This document shows positions 16,040 through 26,269 of a stretch of DNA of 64,000 nt, piece by piece. Location of the stretch: NCBI GenBank assembly GCA_014359885.1, contig JACIYN010000016.1, forward strand, positions 1 through 64,000, read 5' to 3'. Position numbers and translations under genes: made by a program. This DNA comes from Desulfacinum sp. GTDB lineage: Bacteria; Desulfobacterota; Syntrophobacteria; Syntrophobacterales; DSM-9756. The number at the start of each line of letters is the position of its first letter. Positions within the stretch are counted from its first letter, which is position 1. The notes under the pieces were generated by a model. That model saw only the letters and a list, made by a program, of their open reading frames with translations. It was not told where the DNA came from and searched no databases.

Positions 16040-16260
16040 ACGGCGGTGCCCGGCGGTCGGGGTAAAAGGGAAGGCGGTGGGAATCCGCCACGTAGGGCCG
16101 GCGCTGTGAGCGGGGATGAAATCCGAAAAAGGCCACTGCTTCCGAGGCCGTGGAGAACGGGGCGTCCAGGTGAGGCTGGGCACCTACAGCGGAACGGGGC
16201 GGGAAGGTTCGGAGAGTAAGGGGATCCGCGAGTCAGAAAACCTGCCGTCGTGACAAGGAT
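16040..16260 (+). promoter_or_regulatory. Cobalamin (B12) riboswitch
   Basis: Several conserved blocks appear in order: AAAAGGGAAGGCGGTGGGAA followed by TCCGCC, then GGCCACTGC, and the B12-box-like AGTCAGAAAACCTGCC at 16231-16246. The element is followed 30 bases later by an intrinsic terminator and then by cobT, so it most likely shuts off cobT when adenosylcobalamin is plentiful. Exact ends are approximate. Confidence 0.9.
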
Positions 16261-16290
16261 GAGGCAGCGAGATTGCCTGTGCCTAAGGGT

Positions 16291-16328
16291 AATCCTTCGG
16301 GGTCTGCCGACCCCGAAGGATTTTTTTT
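16291..16328 (+). terminator. Riboswitch expression-platform terminator
   Basis: AATCCTTCGGGGTC (16291-16304), loop TGCC, and GACCCCGAAGGATT (16309-16322) form a perfect 14-bp stem ending in eight T. It is placed between the aptamer and cobT as a regulated terminator. Confidence 0.92.
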
Positions 16329-16374
16329 GTGGCTTTCATGAAACGCCACAATGCCCGGTTCGTGGGCGCCTGCT

Positions 16375-16402
16375 GTAGGGGCGAATGATCCTTCGCCCCT
16401 AC
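16375..16402 (+). repeat. GTAG hairpin, type D
   Basis: GTAGGGGCGAATGATC followed by CTTCGCCCCTAC, a near-perfect 28-base inverted repeat. It lies inside the cobT leader, between the riboswitch terminator and the start codon. Confidence 0.7.
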
Positions 16403-16507
16403 CGTGGCCTGGTTATGGGGTGCTTTTCACCCTTGGTTGTCGCGACCCGCCTGGAATGGGGGTCCATTGGGAAATCGTGCTGCTGCGATGAAAAGGGAGG
16501 AAAAAAG

Positions 16508-17566
16508 ATGGATCTCAAGGAACTGACGGCCGCCATCGAACCGGCGGACAAGTCATGGGCGGACAAGGCGTGGGAACGATTGCGGTCCCAGATCCGCCCC
16601 AGGGGATCTCTGGGACGGTTGGAGGAGATGGCGGCCCGGGTCGGGTCCATTTGCCGCACCCTGCAGCCGGATCTGAGTCGAAAGCTCATCTTCACCATGG
16701 CCGGGGACCACGGGGTGGCCGAAGAGGGCGTGAGCGCCTATCCCCAGGAGGTGACGGCCCAGATGGTTTTCAGCTTCATCCAGGGCTGGGCCTCCATCAG
16801 CGTGCTGGCTTCCCACGTGGGAGCGGATGTTCGCGTGGTGGACTGCGGCGTGGCGGCGGATCTTCCGCCCGAGTGGGCCGTGGAGCACCGAAAGATCGGC
16901 AAGGGAACGGGAAACATCGCCCAGGGTCCGGCCATGAGTCGGGAGGAGGCGGAACGTGGAATCCTGGTGGGGGCCGAGCTGGTCATGCGGGCGGCCCGAG
17001 AGGAGGGCTACCGCCTTTTCGGTACGGGAGACATGGGGATCGCCAACACCACGCCTTCCACGGCTATCGTGGCCGCCTTCACCGGAAAGCCCGCGGCGGA
17101 ACTCACGGGGCGGGGCACCGGCATCGACGACGAGGCCTGGAAGCGCAAGGTGCGGGTGGTGGAAAGGGCCCTGGAAGTGAACCGGCCGGATCCCGAGGAC
17201 CCGCTGGATGTGCTGGCCAAGGTGGGAGGCTATGAGATCGCCGGGCTGTCGGGGGCCGTTCTGGGCGCGGCGGCGGCCAAGGTCCCCGTGGTCTGCGACG
17301 GCTTCATCGCCACGGCCGGGGCCCTCATCGCCTGCCGTCTGGTTCCGGCGGCCAAGGACTATCTTTTCGTTTCCCACAAGAGCCGGGAAGTGGGCCATGC
17401 CGCCATGTACGGTCTGCTGGGTCTGGAGCCCATCCTGGACCTGGAGATGCGCCTGGGCGAGGGCACCGGGGCCGCCCTGGCCATGGGCCTGGTGGAGGCC
17501 TCGGCCAAGGTGCTGCGCGACATCAAGACCTTCGAAGAGGCCGGCGTCACCGACACGGGCCATTAG
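16508..17566 (+). CDS. cobT: Nicotinate-nucleotide--dimethylbenzimidazole phosphoribosyltransferase
   Basis: 352 residues. It activates the lower ligand base of cobalamin by moving phosphoribose from nicotinate mononucleotide to dimethylbenzimidazole or a similar base, forming alpha-ribazole phosphate. Family signatures are clear: RPRGSLGRLEEMA near the start, MAGDHGVAEEGVSAYPQEVT, FGTGDMGIANTTPSTA, and the C-terminal LGEGTGAALA with its catalytic Glu. The start follows GGGAGG. Controlled by the upstream B12 riboswitch and apparently monocistronic; a composite repeat begins right after the stop. Confidence 0.95.
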   Translation: MDLKELTAAIEPADKSWADKAWERLRSQIRPRGSLGRLEEMAARVGSICRTLQPDLSRKLIFTMAGDHGVAEEGVSAYPQEVTAQMVFSFIQGWASISVLASHVGADVRVVDCGVAADLPPEWAVEHRKIGKGTGNIAQGPAMSREEAERGILVGAELVMRAAREEGYRLFGTGDMGIANTTPSTAIVAAFTGKPAAELTGRGTGIDDEAWKRKVRVVERALEVNRPDPEDPLDVLAKVGGYEIAGLSGAVLGAAAAKVPVVCDGFIATAGALIACRLVPAAKDYLFVSHKSREVGHAAMYGLLGLEPILDLEMRLGEGTGAALAMGLVEASAKVLRDIKTFEEAGVTDTGH

Positions 17567-17569
17567 ATG

Positions 17570-17898
17570 GCAGTACGACAATGGCTCTCCGACTTACAAG
17601 GCCGAGGAATTTGGGTCCTCCTCGTAGCCGCGGGGCTTCAGCCCCGCGGAAGCGGCCGTAACCCCTTGAGGTCGCAAGCCGTATGCGATGGCCTATCTGA
17701 CGTCCGGGGGTTCTTCCGCAGCCCTAAAGGGCTGCGCTACGGGAAAAGCGCTCATCCCTGTCGTTTTCGGACAAGCTCCCGGTAGTAGGGGCGAATCATC
17801 ATTCGCCCCTACAATTGTCGGCATGGAAGATCTACCGTCTTCCTACATACGGGCGCGTGGCCATGTGCGGGGGTAGGGGCGGGCTTTATGCCCGCCCG
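17570..17898 (+). repeat. Composite GTAG-hairpin element copy 4, plus hairpins D and E
   Basis: The composite copy spans about 17570-17780: hairpin A 17624-17649, inverted hairpin B 17716-17740, and right terminal repeat TTTTCGGACAAGCTCC from 17764. Directly after it come a type D hairpin (17785-17812) and a type E hairpin (17873-17898). No gene is seen between cobT and the convergent lipoprotein gene. Confidence 0.75.
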
Positions 17899-17990
17899 CC
17901 GGAACCTCGCGATCGGAAAGGATCGTCCAATCCAGGGAGGAGCTTCACCGTTCGGGCTCCGGCAAGGCGGGCGCCGGTCCGGATCGTGGC

Positions 17991-19910
17991 CTACGGATAG
18001 ACGCGGACGAGTGTCCCGCCTTGGACCTGAAGGATGGGGTAGTCCCGCAGGAGGTGGCCGTCCGGGGCCACGCGGATGGTTCCCAGGGGTCCCTGGGAGA
18101 GGGTGGTGCCGAAAAGGGCGCTGCGCAGGGCCAGCCGATCCAGGGTGCCTCCGCCCGCATCCAGGGCCTCACGGCGGGCCTGGAGGAGCAGCCGGGTGGC
18201 TTCGTAGCCCTGGGCTGCCAGGTAGTCCGGATCCCGGCCGTAAACCCGCTTGTATTCATCTATGAACGCCCCGGTGGCCGGATCCTGATAGGCCGCGTCT
18301 TCCTTGTGAAAGGCGGAAGGAAAGAGCGCGTTTTCCACATACACCCCCCCGATGGAAACCAGAGAGCTCTCCTCCCACAGGTTGGTTCCCAAGAGGGTGG
18401 CTCCCACCACGTTGTAGTAGGGAAGCTGGGGGGCCAGAAGGGCCACCGTCTTGGCCGTGTCGGGGATGAAGACGGCCTCCACGGGAGAACTGTCCGCCGG
18501 GGAGTCTGCAGCCCTTTGGGCCTGGCCGAGGAATTTCTGGATCGGTTCCTTGAAATCGGTGCTCCCGGGTTCGTAAGAGACCTGAGCCAGCAGCTGACCG
18601 CCCCGGCGTTCCACCGCCTCGGCAAAGAGGCGGCTCAAAGACCGTCCGTAGGAGTCGTCGGGATAGAGCACGCCGTAGCGCACGAGGCCGCGTACGTCCG
18701 TGCAATAGCTCACCAGGGCCTCGATCATGTCCCGGTGGTCCACGAAGGCGTGGAAGAGAAAGGGCGTGGCGTTGTCCACCGTTCGCTTTTCGGTGAAACT
18801 CACCACCGGAATGGCCCATCGGTTCATGAGCGGAGCGATGGTGCCGGCGCAGCGGGGACTGACGGGGCCGAGAACTCCCAGCACCGCGTGATCCGACGCC
18901 AAAGCCGAAAAGGCGGCGACGGTCTTATCCGGATCCGCCCCGCTGTCCAAAACCACCAGTCGCACGGGATCGTGGGGGAAGCTGTCATTCCACTGGTCCA
19001 GGGCCAGGGCGGCTCCGGTGAGGATCCGTTGCCCGAATTTGGCGTGGGGACCGCTCAAGGGAACCAGGCATCCGAGGGTGCCCGGATCCACCGGGATCTG
19101 TTCCGCCACGGTGCCGTGCAGGCGTTTTTCGATCTCCCGCGCCACCGGGTGTTCGGGGTTTTGGGCCAGCACGTCAAGGAGCGCCTCGCGTTGCGCTTCC
19201 GGGGGCAGGAGGTCCGCTCGGCGATAGGCCAGAAACGGGCGGAGCCTGGGTTCCGAAACGGTTTGCTGGAGCCTTTCCGTGGTCTCAGAGTCCAGGTGGG
19301 ATGTGATCTCAAGAGCCAGGGCGTCCAGCAGGGCCAGGTCTTCCTGGGAAGGGGACATCTGGTAGCCTTGGGCCAGCCAGCGCAGGGCTCCGTCCGGATC
19401 CTTCCGATCCCGATAGAAGGAAGCCAGAGCCCGGCACAGGGCCAGGCGGGCTTCGGGGTCTTGGGCCGTCTCATCCCAGAGAGCGACGCCCTCCTCGATG
19501 ATCTTGGGGTCGCGTTTCTGGAGCCAACGGGCTTCCAGCAGCACCACTCGGGCCCGCACGGAATCCTTCCATTGCGGAAAATCCCGCAGCACCCGTTCCA
19601 GGACCTTTTCCGCCTTTTCCGGATCTCCCAACCGGAGCCATACGGCGGCTTCCCGGGTGAGCGCCCGGGGCGCCACGGCGTTGGTGGGGAAAAACTGGGC
19701 GATGCGCTCGTAGGCCAGAGCGGCTTCCCGCCACCGACCTTCCTTTTCCAGTTCCTGGGCTTCTCGGTAAAGGGCCTGGGCTTCCGGAGAAGGCTCACCG
19801 TGGAAGATTTCGGGCGGAATGAGCACCCTCGGTTGGCGCTGCAGCGAAGCACAGCCCCAGTGGACGCTCAGCAGAGCCAAAACGAGCAGAAGAGCGAAAC
19901 GGCGCGCCAT
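17991..19910 (-). CDS. LpoA-like lipoprotein / periplasmic-binding protein
   Basis: 639 residues. A short signal sequence ends in HWGC at Cys20, a probable though non-ideal lipobox. Residues about 40-290 are TPR-like helices (EAQELEKEGRWREAALAYER, WLAQGYQMSPSQEDLALLDA). Residues about 295-639 form a type I periplasmic-binding fold (LGCLVPLSGPHAKFGQRILT, VVLDSGADPDKTV, then GVLYPDDSYGRSLSRLFAEA). TPR plus binding-protein fold is the layout of LpoA, the outer-membrane activator of class A penicillin-binding proteins, but an amino-acid or urea sensor is also possible. A class A PBP gene lies at 57202. It follows the dnaK terminator, so it is a separate unit. Confidence 0.8.
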   Translation of the reverse strand: MARRFALLLVLALLSVHWGCASLQRQPRVLIPPEIFHGEPSPEAQALYREAQELEKEGRWREAALAYERIAQFFPTNAVAPRALTREAAVWLRLGDPEKAEKVLERVLRDFPQWKDSVRARVVLLEARWLQKRDPKIIEEGVALWDETAQDPEARLALCRALASFYRDRKDPDGALRWLAQGYQMSPSQEDLALLDALALEITSHLDSETTERLQQTVSEPRLRPFLAYRRADLLPPEAQREALLDVLAQNPEHPVAREIEKRLHGTVAEQIPVDPGTLGCLVPLSGPHAKFGQRILTGAALALDQWNDSFPHDPVRLVVLDSGADPDKTVAAFSALASDHAVLGVLGPVSPRCAGTIAPLMNRWAIPVVSFTEKRTVDNATPFLFHAFVDHRDMIEALVSYCTDVRGLVRYGVLYPDDSYGRSLSRLFAEAVERRGGQLLAQVSYEPGSTDFKEPIQKFLGQAQRAADSPADSSPVEAVFIPDTAKTVALLAPQLPYYNVVGATLLGTNLWEESSLVSIGGVYVENALFPSAFHKEDAAYQDPATGAFIDEYKRVYGRDPDYLAAQGYEATRLLLQARREALDAGGGTLDRLALRSALFGTTLSQGPLGTIRVAPDGHLLRDYPILQVQGGTLVRVYP

Positions 19911-19989
19911 GCCCTTGTCTCCTCCCTTGGGGTTTCCATCGGTTGTGGGTCCTCTTCGGCGAGTGCGATCTGCGGGGGCACTATAGCAC

Positions 19990-20019
19990 AAAGGGGCACG
20001 TGACATCACGTGCCCCTTT
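19990..20019 (-). terminator. Terminator after dnaK
   Basis: AAAGGGGCACGTGA (19990-20003), loop of two, and TCACGTGCCCCTTT (20006-20019) form a perfect 14-bp stem between dnaK and the lipoprotein gene. The T-tract is short, so termination may be partial. Confidence 0.65.
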
Positions 20020-20054
20020 GCATCCCGGTACCATGCAGATCCTTGAGCGAAGGG

Positions 20055-21971
<1,917 letters not shown>

Positions 21972-22043
21972 GAGAATGTGCCTCCTTACAAGGATATTAA
22001 AAGTCAAATAGAGCCTGGTTCTTTGAACAATGTATTACCCCGT

Positions 22044-22685
22044 TCAGTGGGCCGTATCCGTGCCGCCGGTCCTGGATTCTTCCGCGTCCGCTTCGTCGGG
22101 GCCCGCCGTGCGGGATCCCTTGGCCACCGCCACCATGGCCGGACGCAACAGCCGGTCATGCAGCATGTATCCCTTCTGGAATTCCTGGACCACCGAGTTG
22201 GCCGGATGATCGTTTGTTTCCTGCTGCAGGATGGCTTCGTGATAGCAGGGGTCGAAATCTTTTCCCTTGGATTCGAAGGGCTTGCAGCCGAAACGCGCCA
22301 GCGTGTCCAGGAATTGTTTGTGGGTCATCTTGACCCCTTCCAGCAACTGCTGGTTTTCGGCCTCCTGTTCGGCGTGCTGGATGGCCCGTTCCAGATTGTC
22401 GATCACGGTCAAAAGCTCGCGCAGCAGGTTTTCGTTGGCGAAGGTGATGGCCTCGGTGCGTTCGCGTTCCAGCCGCTTGCGGGTGTTTTCCATCTCCGCC
22501 GCCTGCCGCAGCAGCTTGTCCTTCAGCGCCGCGATTTCCGCTTCCTTTTCCGCCAGCAAGGCCTTCCATTCGTCCACGGTGGCCGTATCCGGATCGAAGG
22601 GCTTGGATGTCTGCCCGGGTTCCTGACCGTTTACGGCACCTCCGGATTCTTCCATCTGTTCATTGGGTTTCCGTTCCTCACTCAT
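22044..22685 (-). CDS. grpE: GrpE nucleotide exchange factor
   Basis: 213 residues. A charged, disordered start is followed by the long dimerising helix (WKALLAEKEAEIAALKDKLL) and the GrpE signature VVQEFQKGYMLHDRLLRPAM close to the end. It removes ADP from DnaK and acts as its thermosensor. It lies 72 bases before dnaK and 151 bases after hrcA. Confidence 0.96.
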   Translation of the reverse strand: MSEERKPNEQMEESGGAVNGQEPGQTSKPFDPDTATVDEWKALLAEKEAEIAALKDKLLRQAAEMENTRKRLERERTEAITFANENLLRELLTVIDNLERAIQHAEQEAENQQLLEGVKMTHKQFLDTLARFGCKPFESKGKDFDPCYHEAILQQETNDHPANSVVQEFQKGYMLHDRLLRPAMVAVAKGSRTAGPDEADAEESRTGGTDTAH

Positions 22686-22836
22686 GAAAAATCACCCCCC
22701 GTTGCGACTGACAATGAGGCACATATAATCATTTCTGACGCTTGTGCCAGTCCTTTTCATGCAAAAACCCGGTTTTCGCTCGGGCGTTTCGGCACGCCGA
22801 CTCGCCGAACCACCCGGTCGCCGGGGTCGGAATATC

Positions 22837-23910
22837 TCAACTCGATTCGTGGGCCCCTTCCCCCGATGCGGCCTCGTCCGGATCCGCCAGGAGCTGACTG
22901 AGCAGGGACGCCGTGAAGGTCACGATGGGAATGATGCGGGAATAGTCCATGCGCATGGGGCCGATCACTCCCAAAACTCCCAGCACGGTTTCGCCGCGCC
23001 GGTAGGGCGACGAAATCAGACTGATTTCCTGAAGCTCGTTCACATCGCTTTCCGTGCCGAGGACGATCTGCACCTGGCGCTCGGGGTCCAGCGCCTTGTC
23101 CAGGAGCCGAATGATGCGCGTCTTGTCTTCGAAAGCCTCCAGGATCCGCCGCATGCGCTCCACGTCGGCGAATTCCGGGTTGCGCAGAAGCTGGGTGTGG
23201 CCTTCGATGTGCACGTCCGCGCTCTCCAGGGCTTCCTGGAACGCGCGTTTGCTCAGCTCCAGGGCCTGGGAAAAGAGCTGGTCGAAAAGGACCTTCTCGT
23301 TTTCCATCTCCCTGAGGATACGGTCCTTCACTTCCGCCAGCGGGACGTCCTCCAGGAGCTCGTTCAGATAGCGGGCGTACTTGTCCAGATCGTCCTGGGA
23401 AAGATCCTCCTCCCAGTCCAACAGGGTGTGCTGCACCAGCCCGGATTTGGAGATCAGGATCACCAGGATCTGGCGCGGCCTCAGGCGAACGAACTCGATG
23501 TGTTTGAAGCGCGTGGCGCTCAGCCTCGGCCAGAGCACCACCCCCGCCTGTTCGCAGAATCGGGACAGGACCTGGGACGTTCGCCGGAGCAGGTCGTCGA
23601 TGTCGCCCTTCTTGGTTTCAAAGGCCTTGCGGATGAGGGCCTGCTGCCGCTTTTCCAGCTGGCGGATCTTGAGGATGGAATCCAGGTAGAAGCGGAGCCC
23701 CTTGTCCGTGGGGATGCGCCCCGCCGAGGTGTGCGGCTGCTGGAGGAACCCCATGTCCTCGAGGTCGGCCATGATGTTTCGGATCGTGGCCGAGCTCACG
23801 TTGAGCCCGTAGTGCTTGCTGACGGTCCTCGAACCTACGGGCTCCCCGCTCCGGATGTAGCCGGAGATGACCGCTTCCAGAACCTTCTGGTCCCTTTCGC
23901 TCAGTTCCAT
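22837..23910 (-). CDS. hrcA: Heat-inducible transcription repressor HrcA
   Basis: 357 residues. The N-terminal winged helix (LSERDQKVLEAVISGYIRSG, then VSSATIRNIMADLEDMGFL and HTSAGRIPTDKGLRFYLD) is fully typical, followed by the GAF-like and dimerisation domains with SSPYRRGETVLGVLGVIGPM. It represses the operon by binding CIRCE and needs GroEL for folding in known systems. It is the first gene after the CIRCE and promoter, giving autoregulation. Confidence 0.97.
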   Translation of the reverse strand: MELSERDQKVLEAVISGYIRSGEPVGSRTVSKHYGLNVSSATIRNIMADLEDMGFLQQPHTSAGRIPTDKGLRFYLDSILKIRQLEKRQQALIRKAFETKKGDIDDLLRRTSQVLSRFCEQAGVVLWPRLSATRFKHIEFVRLRPRQILVILISKSGLVQHTLLDWEEDLSQDDLDKYARYLNELLEDVPLAEVKDRILREMENEKVLFDQLFSQALELSKRAFQEALESADVHIEGHTQLLRNPEFADVERMRRILEAFEDKTRIIRLLDKALDPERQVQIVLGTESDVNELQEISLISSPYRRGETVLGVLGVIGPMRMDYSRIIPIVTFTASLLSQLLADPDEAASGEGAHESS

Positions 23911-23929
23911 GGCTTCCTCATCCCTGATG

Positions 23930-23956
23930 TTAGCACTCTGTTTGGCAGAGTGCTAA
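23930..23956. promoter_or_regulatory. CIRCE operator
   Basis: TTAGCACTC, nine bases, GAGTGCTAA: an exact match to the HrcA operator. It is placed between the hrcA promoter and start codon. Confidence 0.98.
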
Positions 23957-23959
23957 GAG

Positions 23960-23988
23960 AACATAGTGCGCGCCCTTTTCTTTGTCAA
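23960..23988 (-). promoter_or_regulatory. Promoter of the hrcA-grpE-dnaK operon
   Basis: Minus strand TTGACA (23983-23988), 17 bases, TATGTT (23960-23965), followed four bases later by CIRCE. A vegetative-type promoter, as expected for HrcA control. Confidence 0.88.
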
Positions 23989-24008
23989 GCTGAGCGGATG
24001 GCGTGGAG

Positions 24009-24172
24009 GAGTGACGAGTGACGAGTGATGAGTGATGAGTGAAGGGTGAAGGGTGAAGGGTGACGAGTGATGAGTGATGAGTAAAGGGTGACGAGTGACG
24101 GGTGATGGGTGAGGGGTAGGGGTAAGGGATATGGGGTAGGGGGTAAGGGGTAGGGGGTAAGGGGTAGGGGGG
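24009..24172. repeat. Low-complexity heptamer array
   Basis: Imperfect tandem repeats of GAGTGAC, GAGTGAT and GGGTGAA pass into GGGGTAGGGGGTAA-type repeats. Such heptamer arrays can expand and shrink by slippage. A shorter, different GTGAGTC array lies at 38721 and a GTGATCC array at 42232. Confidence 0.75.
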
Positions 24173-24189
24173 ATAAGGGCGTGCGGGCA

Positions 24190-24300
24190 GTAGGGGCGGG
24201 GTTTATCCCCGCCCGCCGCAAGAATCTAATCTCATACGAAACGCGACCTCATTCCGTTGGTGCGTCCGGCCTGTAGGGGCGAATCATCATGCGCCCCTAC
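24190..24300 (+). repeat. GTAG hairpins, types E and D
   Basis: Type E is at 24190-24215 (GGGCGGGG/CCCCGCCC) and type D at 24273-24300 (GTAGGGGCGAATCATCATGC ending GCCCCTAC). Confidence 0.65.
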
Positions 24301-24360
24301 AGGGGCCTGCTTCCCAAAGGTGTGTTTCAATTCCTTCGTTGTCGCGGGCTCCCCGGGATG

Positions 24361-24580
24361 GGAGTGTATCCGAGAACGTCTCCCCGGCTCACGAGGCCGG
24401 AGGATGTCCGTTCTTTTCGTAGCCGCGGGGCTTCAGCCCCGCGGGACAGGGCCATGGCAACTCCCTGAAATGACAGGCAATGCCCGATGGTCCATCCAAC
24501 ATCCGGGGATTCCTCCGCAGCCCTGAAGGGCTGCGCTACGGGAAAAAACGGTCATCCCCGGCCTTTTCGGACACGCCTCT
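24361..24580 (+). repeat. Composite GTAG-hairpin element, copy 5
   Basis: The left repeat is degraded (TATCCGAGAACG). Hairpin A is at 24419-24444, inverted hairpin B at 24515-24539, and the right repeat TTTTCGGACACGCCTCT at 24564-24580. The right end overlaps the TAG stop of the minus-strand gene at 24579. Confidence 0.75.
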
Positions 24581-24797
24581 AACTTCGGATCATATCGAAA
24601 TCGCTGAAGAAGTGGATGAAGTCTTCCTGGAGCTTGAAGCAGCTCATCTTGACTCCCGCGTCGGACTGGTTGTGGAAGGTGAGGAGAAGGCGGTCGGGAT
24701 GCTGGGGATCCTTTTCGACGCGCCCGATGGCCTGCAGCTCTTTCATGATCTTCTTTTCATCGCAGTCCGGCTTGAGCTGAATCCAAAGTCGCTTCAT
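24579..24797 (-). CDS. Small protein of unknown function
   Basis: 72 residues: MKRLWIQLKPDCDEKKIMKE is followed by a plausible small alpha-beta fold with RLLLTFHNQSDAG and the end DFIHFFSDFDMI. Two single cysteines are too far apart for a simple metal site. It lies 36 bases downstream of the DtxR-type regulator and is probably its operon partner, so a link to metal homeostasis is possible but unproven. Its TAG stop is formed at the edge of a composite repeat, so the original C-terminus could have been altered by the insertion. Confidence 0.6.
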   Translation of the reverse strand: MKRLWIQLKPDCDEKKIMKELQAIGRVEKDPQHPDRLLLTFHNQSDAGVKMSCFKLQEDFIHFFSDFDMIRS

Positions 24798-24833
24798 GGC
24801 GTCTCCTTGTTTCAGCGGGTGAGGGCGGAAAGA

Positions 24834-25364
24834 CTACTCCCGATTCTCGGTCTCTGCCTGCCGGGCCAGCTTGTTGCGGCATCGGGCCACGCAGGCCTCA
24901 CAGTCCGGAGCCTGTCCCGTCTCCCGGCAGAAGTCGGCGAAGGCCTGGAGCCAGTCTTCGCCGGCCCGCGGACAGTTCTTGATGAATTCCAAGAATTGCA
25001 CGAGCCTTTCGAAGGCCGTGGGGCCGATGGCATGTTCGATGCGGCACGCGTTGGCTTCCGCCTGGTTGGGGTCCAGCAGAAGGGCCGTGGTGAAGAATTC
25101 CTTGAGCACCTCGTGGCGGCGGATGACCTCCTTGGCTGCTTTTCGCCCTTCGGGCGTCAGGGTGATGTAGCTGTAGGGGCTGTAGTTGATGAGTCCCCGG
25201 CCGGCCAAGGCCTTGAGGGCTCCGGTGACGGAGGCCCGCTGCACGCTCATCTGGTCGGCGATGTCTTTCGCCCGGGCCACCCGGTTGGTCTTTTCCAGGT
25301 GATAGATGACTTCCAGGTAATCTTCCAGGCTTGCGGAAAGCCCTTCCAGGATATCCGTCGGCAT
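24834..25364 (-). CDS. DtxR/MntR-family metal-dependent regulator
   Basis: 176 residues. The N-terminal winged helix (SLEDYLEVIYHLEKTNRVAR, then MSVQRASVTGALKALAGRGL) and the dimerisation and metal-binding domain (RRHEVLKEFF, ACRIEHAIGPTAFERLVQFL) match iron or manganese sensors of the DtxR/IdeR/MntR family. The third SH3-like domain of IdeR is absent. Instead the tail is cysteine rich, CRETGQAPDCEACVARCRN plus an earlier NCPRA, giving five cysteines that could bind an iron-sulfur cluster or zinc. It probably controls iron uptake; targets are not visible. Confidence 0.88.
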   Translation of the reverse strand: MPTDILEGLSASLEDYLEVIYHLEKTNRVARAKDIADQMSVQRASVTGALKALAGRGLINYSPYSYITLTPEGRKAAKEVIRRHEVLKEFFTTALLLDPNQAEANACRIEHAIGPTAFERLVQFLEFIKNCPRAGEDWLQAFADFCRETGQAPDCEACVARCRNKLARQAETENRE

Positions 25365-25436
25365 GGCGGTTCCTTGCTGTTTCGTTTTCGACAAAATACC
25401 GTTCCCGATGGATCGGGTCAAGAAAAGCCGGTTGGG

Positions 25437-25859
25437 TCAGGGCTTTCCGCACATCCGGATCCACTGGGCCGCCGTGAGTCCCCAGACGGCATTGTAGAAG
25501 AAGACGAAGAGCGGGGTCAGGGTTCCCAGGGAAAAGCCCATCATCCCCTTGTGGGCCAGAAAGGGGAACACGTAGAAGAGCTGAACGAGGGTGGGGCCCA
25601 GGCTGAAAAAGATGCCCCGCGTGAAAACGCTGATGAGCCAGCCTCCCCGGAGTACGGGAAGAAGAAAAACAAACCCCCACAATCCTCCCCAGACGATCCG
25701 GGGATACAGAAAATGCTTGCTCCACACGGGGGCGATGTGGACGCCCACCTGCTGGGGGATGCCTTGGTGGCCCAGGTACCAGACGAGCACCGAATTGACA
25801 AGCGCGCCGATACAACCCGCCGCAAAGACCACGCTCATTCTGTCGAAAAGGGACTGCAT
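25437..25859 (-). CDS. Small inner-membrane protein, function unknown
   Basis: 140 residues, start behind AAGGAGG. Four hydrophobic segments can be traced: VVFAAGCIGALVNSVLVWYL, IVWGGLWGFVFLLPVL, a third around FFSLGPTLVQLFYVFP, and LTPLFVFFYNAVWGL. No known transporter or enzyme motif was recognised. It lies upstream of, and in the same direction as, the DtxR-type regulator (72-base gap), so cotranscription is possible. Confidence 0.7.
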   Translation of the reverse strand: MQSLFDRMSVVFAAGCIGALVNSVLVWYLGHQGIPQQVGVHIAPVWSKHFLYPRIVWGGLWGFVFLLPVLRGGWLISVFTRGIFFSLGPTLVQLFYVFPFLAHKGMMGFSLGTLTPLFVFFYNAVWGLTAAQWIRMCGKP

Positions 25860-26014
25860 CCTTCGCCTCCTTCCTTTGAACCAGAGCAAGCACCCGCGCC
25901 GTTTCGGTTCGGCGGGATCGTGCGGCCGATGCGAAAAGAAATCCTCGAAAGGTTGATAACACATGCGCCGCATTCTATAAAGAAGCCCATCACCAACCTG
26001 GAAAGGAGTTTTGT

Positions 26015-26257
26015 ATGAAGATCGTTTGTTCTGATTGCCGCTACGTGGGCAACGCCGTGGAATTGAAGAAGGGGTCGAGAAGGAAGGAAATCGCCCTGTG
26101 GTGCTGTCTGTTCCTGCCGGGGCTCTTTTACACCCTGTGGCGCCAGTCCACCGACGGCAAATACATGGGATGCCCCCAGTGTTCCGGGACCCGGTTTCGA
26201 ACCCTCAAGAGGCGGGAATGGAAGGAGTTCGAGCGAACGGGCGCCTTGCCTTCCTGA
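26015..26257 (+). CDS. Small zinc-ribbon membrane-associated protein
   Basis: 80 residues. Two cysteine pairs, CSDC (residues 5-8) and CPQC (near 53), flank a hydrophobic stretch IALWCCLFLPGLFYTLWR. This zinc ribbon split by a hydrophobic hairpin recalls LITAF-like or DUF-type membrane zinc ribbons; the function is unknown. The ATG follows AAAGGAG. It lies 12 bases before the cysteine desulfurase gene, so the two are likely cotranscribed. Confidence 0.7.
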   Translation: MKIVCSDCRYVGNAVELKKGSRRKEIALWCCLFLPGLFYTLWRQSTDGKYMGCPQCSGTRFRTLKRREWKEFERTGALPS

Positions 26258-26269
26258 CGAGGAGTTCCC

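Noticed and set aside
17991-19910. Plain ABC-transporter substrate-binding protein
   Set aside because: The large N-terminal TPR region and lack of any transporter genes nearby fit an LpoA-like layout better, though the binding fold is shared.
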